A DNA stretch of 23,304 bases from a virus. Both the position numbers and the translations under genes were made by a program. The stretch lies in the IMG/VR virus record IMGVR_UViG_3300035201_000188, positions 1 through 23,304 of that record; one strand, written 5' to 3'. The notes below the pieces were generated by a model, which was given only the letters and a program-made list of their open reading frames with translations, ran no database searches and was not told the origin of the DNA. Positions 1 to 11,100 of the stretch are shown one piece after another; within the stretch, counting starts at the first letter, position 1; every line of letters begins with the position of its first letter.

Positions 1-14
1 GTTGTAATCGCCAT
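1..14 (-). CDS. Start of a structural-module gene, cut by window edge
   Basis: Only the first codons are visible, reading M-A-I-T-T on the minus strand (the fifth codon begins AC, so it is Thr whatever the third base). The start is supported by a late-promoter motif (AATAAATA at 37-44) exactly 22 nt upstream, the same spacing as for the 678-aa gene, and by a weak TAAGA ribosome-binding sequence. By position it is the next gene of the late structural operon after the tail-fibre-like gene. Function cannot be stated from five residues. Confidence 0.6.
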
Positions 15-36
15 TTTACAATAGTCTTATTAAGGT

Positions 37-44
37 TATTTATT
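37..44 (-). promoter_or_regulatory. T4-like late promoter (AATAAATA)
   Basis: Minus-strand AATAAATA, fitting the NATAAATA late-promoter form described for T4-like cyanophages (T4 itself uses TATAAATA). It lies 22 nt upstream of the ATG at 14 and 9 nt from the end of the 678-aa gene, so it is in the only short gap between two structural genes. Confidence 0.7.
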
Positions 45-53
45 AAAAAATAG

Positions 54-2090
54 TTATACTTCTAATTGAAGCAATGTAATCGAATAATTGAAGGTTGTAG
101 TTACACCAGACTGGTTAGTTATTGCTGCAAAAACAGTAGTAGCAGAACCAGCATTTCCACCCAAAGCATAAGGTGTAAAGTTCAATGTTGTAGAACCAGC
201 ACTAACTGCAGCCTCTGCAATAACTCCACTACCTGCTGTAGGATCTTCTCCCACACTACGAGTAGAATCATTACTCCTGGATGCATCGTCAGTATATAGT
301 CTCAACCATCCTGCAGTTGATAATCCAACTTTCAACACTGCGTAAGACTTATATCCACTAAATTCAGTATTACCAATACCATTATTGTTAATGGATGCAG
401 TAGTTCCTGTAAATTCATATCTGGATGTCATCAATCCAGAATTAGTTCCAGTAGCAGAGAATTGAGCAGCAGTTGTTACACCACTAATATTGACATTACT
501 ACTTAATGTAGCAACACCAGAAACTCTCAAATAATCATCAATAACAACTTGACCACCTGCAGAATCTATTGTTAGATTTCCTGAAGCAGTATCAAGTTCA
601 TTGTTACCAGTGACACCAATTTGAATGTTGTCTATGGTAGCACCACCATTAGCATCTAAAGCACCAGTTAATGTTGTAATACCAGTTGCTTTTAAGTTGG
701 TGAATGTAGAACCTGCTGTGGTATCAATACCAGCAACATTATTACCACCAGATGCACTGACAGTAACAATACCAAGATGAATTGGAGTAACAGTAAGGTT
801 ATCTGCAAAGTTAATTGTTCCTGCAGTACCTACCGCTGAACCACTATCCTTAATAATAACACCAGAACCAGAACCAGTTACACCAGTTAGTCCTGAGCCA
901 TCACCAATGAATTTACTTGCAGTTACAATACCAGTAAATCCAGCATTACCGTCATTAAGACCAATACTTACTGCAGAACCAACTCTTAATCCACCATTAG
1001 CAGTTACGATACCAGCAAATGAAGCAGCACCATTAGTTTGAATAGTAGCACCAGTGCTAACCTTAACTCCTAAAGTACTCGTCTCAAAAGTCTTTGTACC
1101 TGCATAGTATAATTCAACACTACTTCCTGCTTCTGCCGTAATCATCGAGGCGTTATTCGCCTGATTATTGATCATTAAGTTAGAACTTTGAAGATATAAA
1201 TTACCCGCAGACTTTGTATCCTTAATGTAACTATGGCTGCCATCATGCCAAATGTCTAGGTCAGCAGCAGCACCAAATGATAGTTTTGCATTATCTTTAA
1301 AGTATGCAGTACTACCAAATCCAACAGTAGCACCTGTACCTGTTATGACTTTTGCATCAAAGGTTGCAGTTGCACCTACACTTATTTGGTTTATAACACT
1401 TACACCCGTTCCGACAGTATCGAACTGAGGTAAATCATTATGGAAGAGAGTTACACCACCATCATCTTTAAATCTAGCAAGAGTCTCACCAGAACCATAA
1501 ATGATTATGTCACCAGTTCCAGAGTCCTGAATGTAAGAATCCTGGCCATTATGATATATTTGAAAATCTGTTCCCCCACCGAAAATTGCTTTAGCATTAT
1601 CGGCAAATTCTAGTTGATTCTGACTCTTATCCCAAAAAATATTAGCACTATCACCAGTAAATGTTATATCGTCACTAAATGTAGCAGTTCCTGTTTGCTG
1701 AAGACTTGAATCAATTGTTGTAATACCAGTTATCTTAACATTACCATCAACAGTTAATTTTGAAGACGCTGTTGTAGTTCCTATACCAACATTACTAAGA
1801 GTTCCTGTGGTATTAATACCTGTAGTATTCTGTACGAAATATCCAGTTCCACCACCAGCACCTGAGTTTATAGTAACAATACCTGTTGGACCACCTGTAA
1901 GAGTTATATTTGATCCAGCAACAATCGAAGTTACAATTCCGGCAAGTAAAGTACTACCGCTATTTCCACCACCTCTTAGCAGAGCGTAGATCTCATCAAA
2001 GTTTGCATTTATTTTACCAGCAGCAGACCTCAGGCTATCACCCGTCCCGTCATTAGCGGCAGATCCAGTGCCTATCCCTTGCTTTGCCAT
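54..2090 (-). CDS. Tail-fibre-like structural protein, 678 aa
   Basis: Probable virion protein of the tail periphery. Residues about 1-40 form a charged head (starting MAKQGIGTGS) with an ANFDEIYALL helix of the kind seen at the N-terminus of many marine myovirus structural proteins. A long Gly/Thr/Ser/Ala-rich beta-type region follows, with many GIVT-like strands. Two copies of a fibre repeat are visible. One, at about 163-190, has DNAKAIFGGG and IYHNGQDSYIQD; the other, at about 265-290, has DNAKLSFGAA and IWHDGSHSYIKD, followed by a LYYAGTKTFET strand. Such repeats are common in marine phage tail fibres. No catalytic motif or membrane segment is seen. It has its own late promoter 22 nt upstream. 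The family assignment is by recognition; whether it binds the host is inference. Confidence 0.8.
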   Translation of the reverse strand: MAKQGIGTGSAANDGTGDSLRSAAGKINANFDEIYALLRGGGNSGSTLLAGIVTSIVAGSNITLTGGPTGIVTINSGAGGGTGYFVQNTTGINTTGTLSNVGIGTTTASSKLTVDGNVKITGITTIDSSLQQTGTATFSDDITFTGDSANIFWDKSQNQLEFADNAKAIFGGGTDFQIYHNGQDSYIQDSGTGDIIIYGSGETLARFKDDGGVTLFHNDLPQFDTVGTGVSVINQISVGATATFDAKVITGTGATVGFGSTAYFKDNAKLSFGAAADLDIWHDGSHSYIKDTKSAGNLYLQSSNLMINNQANNASMITAEAGSSVELYYAGTKTFETSTLGVKVSTGATIQTNGAASFAGIVTANGGLRVGSAVSIGLNDGNAGFTGIVTASKFIGDGSGLTGVTGSGSGVIIKDSGSAVGTAGTINFADNLTVTPIHLGIVTVSASGGNNVAGIDTTAGSTFTNLKATGITTLTGALDANGGATIDNIQIGVTGNNELDTASGNLTIDSAGGQVVIDDYLRVSGVATLSSNVNISGVTTAAQFSATGTNSGLMTSRYEFTGTTASINNNGIGNTEFSGYKSYAVLKVGLSTAGWLRLYTDDASRSNDSTRSVGEDPTAGSGVIAEAAVSAGSTTLNFTPYALGGNAGSATTVFAAITNQSGVTTTFNYSITLLQLEV

Positions 2091-2112
2091 TATCGAATAG
2101 TTTTAGTAGAAG

Positions 2113-2120
2113 TATTTATC
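2113..2120 (-). promoter_or_regulatory. T4-like late promoter (GATAAATA)
   Basis: Minus-strand GATAAATA in the 31-nt gap between the giant gene and the 678-aa gene, 22 nt upstream of the ATG at 2090. It fits the NATAAATA late-promoter form. No clear Shine-Dalgarno sequence lies between it and the start. Confidence 0.72.
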
Positions 2121-2121
2121 A

Positions 2122-5100
2122 TTAAGTAGAATAACCAACAGTTCTCAATTTAGGGTTCCTCATTATCATATCGCCAGTAGAGAGTCCAGCAAATCCGTTC
2201 TCTCCATAATAGACATATGAATTAGCCCTCTGTCTAGAACTACATGTAATCTTACCCCAACTATATTCACCAAAGTATGCTTGACCATTAGTAGAAGTAG
2301 AAATTGTACCTGCATAGACGTTACCACTTGCCTCATTATCAAGTTTTAATGTATCAGAATCGAATGTGATTCCTCCAGAATCCCAGTTCTCAGTACCAAT
2401 ACCCGTTAAGATTGTTGTATGGATTCTGGTAACAGATGTTGTACCAATTCCTATAACTTGCCGTTCAATAATATCTCTAGTATTAACTTGGAAGACAGAA
2501 TCAACAAATTCTGTAGAAACTCCGATTACACGATCATCTATTGATTTTGATGTGAATGGTGTTGCCCCAATTCCGGCACCTGTATCAGCAACTCCAACGT
2601 TGGAATTGTAAATAACAAAGTAATCTTGTGGATTTAATCCACATTGAGTTACTGCTGTTCCAGTTATTGTAGCATCTCTTAAATAAGAATCCTCCGGAAT
2701 ATATAAGTCAAAGATTAATTCAGGACCAGATGTTGTAGTTGTTGTACCAAATCCAACAATCCTTCCAGAGTCCCCAACCCAAGATTCGGGACTATTATCT
2801 TCTCTTGTATATGTAGGAGGACTAATTAATACAAGAGGAGCAGATGTTTGTGTATATCCAGCACCAGGAGTGGTAATAGTAATAGATGTAACAACACCTG
2901 CAGTAATAGATGCCGTTGCTTCTGCTCTAGCAGTTGTTCCTAATCCAACAGGATTCTGAATATTAACCTGAGGAGCACTTAAATACCCTCTACCACCAGT
3001 CGATATTGCAACTGATATAACCGTAGAACCTGTACCAATAAATGCAGTTGCAGCAGCACTAACTTTATCATCCTGAGAAACTAAAGCGATATCCTTCTGG
3101 AAAGTTACACTTACATCATTTTCATTATATGGATCAAAGAATGGTCTTAAATTATCAACATAAATGATAGTAGTTCCAACACCTACTGGTTGAGTTAAAT
3201 ATGCGTATGGGAAAATATTAGCCTGATATAATTCGCGATCTTTTGAAACAATTTTTCCATCAACATACTTATCTTCAAGTTGCCTACACCAAGTAAGAGG
3301 TCTTTGTATTTTAGTATCATCAATTAACCCTGGTCCGAAGAAGGGCATTGTATCTACTGCATCTGTAGCAGTAACTTCGGCAACAGTACGTGTATCTTGC
3401 TGGAGGAAATAATTGTCTTTATCATTTACTCTTGAATCATAATTAAGTTGAATTTCATCACCACGTTTGATAGTTTCTATAACTGAAACATCAACAACGT
3501 CACCACCACCAGTTCCCTTATAGAAGAGGAACTTCATTGTGTCGCCGTTATACTCTCCATTTGCTGTTGGACCTTTTGGTGCTTCACTAAATGTTATAGA
3601 ACTTCCACCATCAAACTCATATCCTTGTCCAGGAACCTGTAAAATATCGTTAATAAAGACGAGAATAGTATCTTGAACTGTTATCAGTGAACCTCTCTTT
3701 GCTACAATTGAATAAGGAAGGCCATTAAGTTTAATTGGGAATTTCCTCCTAACTCCATCAAATAGATCAGAGAAGTTATCAAGAACTTGAAGTTGTCCTA
3801 CTGACCATCCCGTAAATACATCATAATCAGCTTCCTCTACTGTTAATTGGAATTCATTAAAGTTAGCACTTGATGTAGTAGGAATTCCTGTTGTTCCTGT
3901 TAATGGTAATGTAAGGATATGTCCAACATTATAACCATATCCAGTATTCTTAACTTCAAAATCAATTACGGTAGAACCCATACTAACATTAACATCAATA
4001 GTTGCTTGTGCTCCACCAGTACCAGGAGAATCTGAACTATATGCAAGAGGAATATCAGTATAAGAAAGAGGATCATCAATTACAACATTCATTAATCTTT
4101 CAATACTTCCACTTCTTGCATATAAGTGCTGATATTCTGATTTACCACTATTAACAGTAAATGACTTAGTATCAATAATCGTAATAATAGTTGCTCCACT
4201 TGCAGCAGCATCAGTTCCTCTAGGTACTAATAGTGCTTCCTGAATTACTCCTCCACCTTGATAGTATTTCGCAAGTGTTGCTATTCCAGCACTTATTGAA
4301 AGTTCTGTAACTGTTGTACCAATTCCAACAACTTCCATACCACGATAGTTGTCAGTTGGTACTCTTGGATAGGTATGATTTGTAGCATTACCATCCTTAG
4401 TGCAATTGAAGGTTAACGAATCTGTAGCAATCTTAATATTTCTTCCTGTCCTTAAACTATGACCCATTCCCACATTAAGAACTAAATCACCAGTTGCGGC
4501 ATTGTATGATGTAGCAGAACTACCAGAACCAACAGCAACATCATAATAAACGATTGTTGTTATACCAACATTAAGAGTGATTGTAGTAGCAGTAGTTGCA
4601 GCAATTGAAACCTTATTCGCTGATATTGGGTCAGTAGACCTTGGATATGAATGATAACTAGCATTTCCATCCATATCACAAGTAAATGACATAGATTCAT
4701 CAACAATCCTTACACTCTGTCCTGTTATTAACTTATGTGCTTCTGCAAGAGTTAATACAAGCACTCCAGTTGAAGGTGTATATACCGCATTTGTTACATC
4801 ATGAGTTCGAGCAGTATTAATACCAACATTTACGGTAAAGGTATCAGTTGTAAATCTTGTGATAGGTATTGCATCATTGTTTGCAATAGGATCATTTGCA
4901 CGAGGATATGCATGGTCAGTATTATGCTGATCCATTTCACAAGAGAATGTTATTGCACTCGTAGCAATTCCAACAAAATTACCAGTATTTAAACCATGAC
5001 CAACAATTGTAAGAGTTAATTCACCAGTTTCCCCATTATACGTTGCACTTGTAGGAGTGGTTGTACCAACTCCAGCTGCAGTAACCCCTCCATCAACTGC

Positions 5101-8100
5101 ACTTACAAATGTATGAAGATAATTACCTCCAGATTTTACTCCACCTTTTTGAGCATAAGCAAAGTTATGTGTGTAGTTACCACCAGAAACTATTGCGCTA
5201 GTTGCAGCACTGACGAATGTATGCGTATATTGATCATTCTCTCCAGCAGAACCAACGTTAACGGTGATTGTTGCACTTTGATGAATAAGTCCACTTGCTT
5301 TTGCTGATACAAATGTATGAGTACTTGTATTACTGGAAGGTGCATTAGTTAATACATTAACTCTAAAGGTATTAGTTGTCTTATTTGAAATTGTTAACCA
5401 TTCACCACTAACCGGATCTGTTGCTCTAGGATATTCGTGCTGAGTCTTATGATCATTCTTAGCACAAGTAAATGTTAATGACTTATCAACTAATCTAATC
5501 TTGTCCCCATTGGAGAATCCATGAGCAGGAACTGTAAGAGTTAATACACCAGTAGTAGGGTTATATGATGCATTAGTTACTGTATATGCTGTACCATCAC
5601 TTGTAATCTCAACAGAAGTATCATATGCTTGATCTTTTCCGTGTGGATAGTAATCGGTAGTAAGACCAGAATGACCAGTAAATCCTAATCCAGTTAGGAT
5701 AGCAGTATCACCAACCTTCATCTTATGACCATATCCTATATGACCACCAGAAGAATAAGTATGTGTTAGTGTACTAATACCAGCAGTAAACTTAATAGCA
5801 GTAGGACTTGGAATACTTACTATAGTAAATGTATCTCCTGTTGCAGTATCTGAATTTGGCCAAGTAGTTGAACCATAATCAGTTCCAGAACGAGCAAGTC
5901 CAACATTTAATCCAGCAAGAGTGAAACTTCTACCAACACCCGTCTTATGAGCAATATTATGAGCTGATGCTAATGTAACTGTACCTACTCCAACCGCATT
6001 ATCATATGAGAAAGTTGTAACTCCTACAGTATTCAACCCAACACTTACGGTCATAATACCGCTTGCTGCATGGAAAGATGCAGTTGATATTGACATCGAA
6101 CCTGCATAATTACAGGTCATTGCTAATCCGCTAATCTTAACTTCATCACCAACTACCATTTCATGTGGTTTGAATGTTGTGATTGTGGCAATACCTGTTA
6201 CAGAATTATACCCAACATTAACAATATCTCTTGGAGTATAAAGTATTCCAGAATTTGTAATTGCAATCCCAGTTATATGACCATCAACAATCTGTGCTGT
6301 ACCCATCCCAATAAAGGAGGATCTATCTAGATAACTTTGTTCCTCTAAATTACTTGATGTTTGTATTGCAACATTAACAGTTTGAAGACCAACTCTATAT
6401 CCAGAACCAGTATTTCCAATTGAAATTGCACTAACTGTACCTGCAGAAGAAACTGTTACGGTACCACCAGCAGATACTAGAGGTTGATATCCAAATCCAT
6501 CAGTTGAACTAACAGAAACGATAACACCACCAACAGGAATATTTGCGTTATTGGGGTCAAATCCAACAGAACTTGCAGTTCCAGTGAAGGTAATTGTAGA
6601 AGCAGATCCCGCCTCACTCATTGTGTAGTTATTAACTAATCCAGGACCTTGGAATACGCCATTGATTATAATAATGGCATTATTAGTGGCAATTCCAGTA
6701 ACATTGGCATTATCTACTGTTAATGGGAATTCTTTAGTATACCCAGTAAATTTCTGGGAAATGTCATCATAAAGGTAGTTCTTCGTATATGTTTCTTCGG
6801 TACCATTTGGTATTCCTCCACGCATGAAGACCCTACCCTGGAAACTAGATGCTGTTGTAATACCTACCCAATCTCGTTCATCTGGTGGATTTGTGGTAGA
6901 ACCCATGGGTTGTTGACCATGAGGTGGTTCAATAAAGTGAACATTATTCTCAACAACATTATAATGACCTCTAATTTTTTGAACAGTTGTTCCCGTGGTA
7001 AATCCCGCTTCAGGAGTTCCTAACCACCCACGTCTAACTTTAATTTGGTTTGTTGATCCAATACCAACAGAAAGTATCTTCATACATTCTATCGTATTAC
7101 CACTACCAACTTGAATATAATCAGCCCCCGCAAACGATGAGATTCCAGTAAATTTAATAACATCCTGAGCCAATGCAGCACTATCTGCTAAAGTTGTAGT
7201 AACAGATGTTCCCGCAATTGGGGATTGAATCATATTATCAATCGCAAATAGAACTTTCTGATTTGGATTTACTCCAGTTAAGGAGTGTGATGTTCCAATA
7301 CCAACAGAACTAATATCTAATGGGACTGGTATAGAAGCTAATGCATCTTCAGCAGACCTTGCAAGTTGGATTTTATTTTCACTCTTCTTAATAACAAAAA
7401 CTGAACTTGGTGTAAATGTTGTTGCTCCAATACCAGCAAAAGTTGTATTTGCTATTCCAATAGCATCTGTAGTAAAACCACTAGAAACAGAATACTTAAC
7501 TTCTTCACCACTTACAAAGAAATGATTTGATAGTTCAATAGTATTATCAGCAACATTAATAGTAACTGGACTTGATCCGTCAAAGTTCCTTCTAAAGATA
7601 TCTTCTGTTTTATAAGATAAATTAAATGCTTTTCTAACCGTATTTTCTGTTCCTTCATATGTTGCACCATTTGATTCAATCGTAGCATTATTAAATTCTT
7701 TTAATATTTCTCCACCAACTTCTCTACCTCCAGGGATATTAGTATTCTCATCAACACGAAGAACATTCATGAAAATCTTAACATCAATATCTCTACCAGA
7801 AGCAGGTCTATAGGTAATCTCTGTCCTATCTTCAGACGCTCTTCTTCCACTAAGAGTACCTAAATCAGTGAAAGCAGTACCAACATGAACTTCACCATAC
7901 TCATTTAAGTATACTTGATTAGCAGCATCTGCTGCATAATCGTCAACAATAAGAAGTTCTGATAAACAATGGGAATTAGTAGCTGGATCAGTTGCTTGAA
8001 TTATACAATATGCAGCATCATAATCATCACTATAACTTCCAATACCAACTTCATCAGGATCAGCAGAAGCCTCCATAAAGGTGCTCTGAGTCTGCATAGT

Positions 8101-11100
8101 ACCATAAGTAAAGTCGTATGAAGACTCAGATGTATTCTTATATCCTTCAGTAGAGAATGCTACTGCAATTGCATTAATCCTTGTTGTTGTAAATCCTGCT
8201 TCAGGTGTATACTTAAGAACAATATCTTGACCATTCATATAAGAATAGAATGTTCCAATATTACCTGTTGATGAATATGGATCTTGATAACTATGGATAG
8301 TTAATTGACCATATTCCATCCAAGAAACTTCTGTTCCATCACAAATTAAACTTACTTCATCATATTCAACTCTTCCAGTATCAGTTTCGGCAGTAACCAG
8401 TATCTTTGCAGACCTGGTACCCGATATATTGGTTCCAACTCCAACAAACCTATAAATTTCGTCTGCAGCACCACCTGCTATTGAAACGTTTGTACTTGCA
8501 ATACTAATTAAACTTCCAGTAAAATCTGTTGATATACCAAGTGTTGTACTTCCAATTGAAGGAACCGAAGTCTCAATTCCAAGAACATTCCTATCAATAT
8601 TATATGAGAACGTTCTTACATTATAATTGTTTACTTCATACTTAGTTGGATAGAATCTAAGAACACTTTCACCACCTTCGAAGGTATAATCAAAACCTCC
8701 AAGGTCACTAACAGTACTAACATCACCATACTGGTTAATCATCGAGAAACCACGATCAATGTCATGTAGAGCATTGATCATCATTATCTGTCTCTCACCA
8801 CCATACAATCTGTCTCTTATGAGAGCAACAATCTTCTGACTTCTACCATCTTTAACGGATTGCCTTAAAATATCAGAATATCTTGTTGTTCTTGCATTAT
8901 CGTCAAAATACTGACTAATATCATCTACATTCAGAACTCTATTTCCAATAGACTCTGCATAATCGGTTAAAATACGATTTTTAATCGTAACTTCGTCAGA
9001 GAATGGTCTATCAGCAATAAAGTAATTCTCAGTAGCTAAATCGAAGATCTCAACACAATGTAGACTTTCTTCACCCAGCATATCAACAACAACAGTTGTA
9101 TCGCCAACAGGAATAGGATGAAGAGCATCTTGATCATCAGATGATGATTCCATCTGGAAATCACTCCACTTCCGGAATCCTGCAGTATGGTTTAATGCAC
9201 TAACAACATCTTTCCAATCTTCATAAGTAACTCTAGATTTAATAGAATATGAGAAATTCTGATAGTAATCGTTATCATGTATTCTTTGTAATTCATCATT
9301 CAAAAATCCGGTAGTATATTCCCAACCATTGTCAACAATTGCATAGTAATCTAGGTCATACTTTGCTTCAAATCCAAGTTTTCCAATAATCGTCGCTTTA
9401 GCACCTGTTTCTTGAGTTTCAAGAATTTTACCAAGTGTAAATTCTCGGTTACTTTCTACAGTTAACTCAGAATTTTCTTCATCCCATCTAGATATTACAC
9501 CAGACGCTAAGCCATCACTTACTGTCTCACCAACATTAAATAAATTATCTTTTAAGGTAGGAGCAAATCGTGGGAAAAATCTCTGTGGGGTTATTATTAC
9601 AGACGAATTAACACTATCAAATTGTCCTGGCAATTGATTATCTGCTTTAATAAGATGATCTGCCATGCTCCAAGATATTGTTGGATAAGCTCCTAAATTA
9701 GTACTTACACCACTTATAGTGAATAAATCATAATCATATTGAGAAGAATTATAACCATTACCAGTTGAAGCAACACCAACACTGGCATTCTCAACCATAA
9801 TATTCATTCCAACTTCAAACCAAAAATCTTCAACTCTACTACATGGAGTTCTTACCGTAGCAGTTGCTATTTGAGTATTTGAATCATAACTAATATCTTT
9901 AAATCTAACTCCATTTGGATTACCTATAGGTAAAATTGTAGGAGTAGTATTATACATACTATTCGAATTTTTAAGAATATTAACTTTCTTTTGAGCAGCA
10001 TTATATTCTAGATCAATATCAGTAACTATTTTCTTTGTTTTACCATCAAGAACAACCAAACTTGGTGGTGTATTATAGCCTCTTCCCACTGAAGTAATAC
10101 CAATAGCATTAAATCCAGTCAATTGTTCAAGAGTTAATACTTGTGGGAAAATTGCCCGTGGTCTTAATGTCTTATCTGTAGGATAATCAAATCCAACATT
10201 TTCTATAGAGGTTTTCTTAACTCTTCCAATATTATCACTAGAAGATTCTAATATAACTCCTGTTCCTAAATCAGAAGTTACTGTAGTAATTCCAGGTAAT
10301 TCTAAATACCCATTTCCACTACTAGTAATTTTAACATCGGTAATACGACCCACTGCAGTTGTAGAATCTGTATCATATTCTACAGTTGATGCAGAACCAG
10401 AATATGAAGTAACTTCAGGATATTTTGGTATATCGTAAATAAACGTATTTGATGATTGTTGGAGAATATTAAATCTTCCAGCATAAGCACTTTTTTTAGT
10501 TATAATTTCATTGTTAGAAGCAACATCCGCATCTGTTACAATTTCCTTATTAATCTTAGGATTTTCGGGTAAATCTACTGGATTTAATCTATAATAGAAT
10601 AATGATGGAGTATATTGATTAATTTTTAATGTTACTTTAGCATCAGTTGATACTCCAATATCACCAGTTTGAATAATATCAAATTCTTTACCTACACCAT
10701 TTGTTTGATATCTTTGGGTATATTGAGAATCTAGATAAAATTCTAATTCAAATGCTGGATAATCTGTAGAACTTTGTCTATAAGATAAAGAAGAATCTGA
10801 TAAATCAAAAGTTATAGTAGTATCATCATAATAAGTTAATGGTGGATTAACTAGACAAAGTGTTCCAACATTTGCAGTCGTAATACCAACAAATGTTGGA
10901 ATTCCTTTTTGAGTCTCATACTTATCAGCAGTAAGTTTAATTCTATCCCTATCAATAACATAAACAAAATATTCTCTCTTATCAATCAATCCACCTGAAG
11001 GAGTATCGGATTTATGAATTATCTTTTGACCAGTAACTAAATTATGATTAGGAATAGAAATTGAATTTGGATTTCCTGTTATAGAAGCAGAAGTTGTAAT

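Noticed and set aside
66-299. Plus-strand frames inside the structural genes (also 1807-1989, 2366-2611, 4801-4992, 5113-5307, 17200-17439, 18287-18610)
   Set aside because: All are antisense to well-supported structural genes and give Ser/Cys/Ile-rich shadow translations.
3700-5700. CRISPR array or transposon explaining the repeats in the giant gene
   Set aside because: Repeats are in frame, protein-level, of varying spacing and inside an intact open frame; no terminal inverted repeats or transposase.
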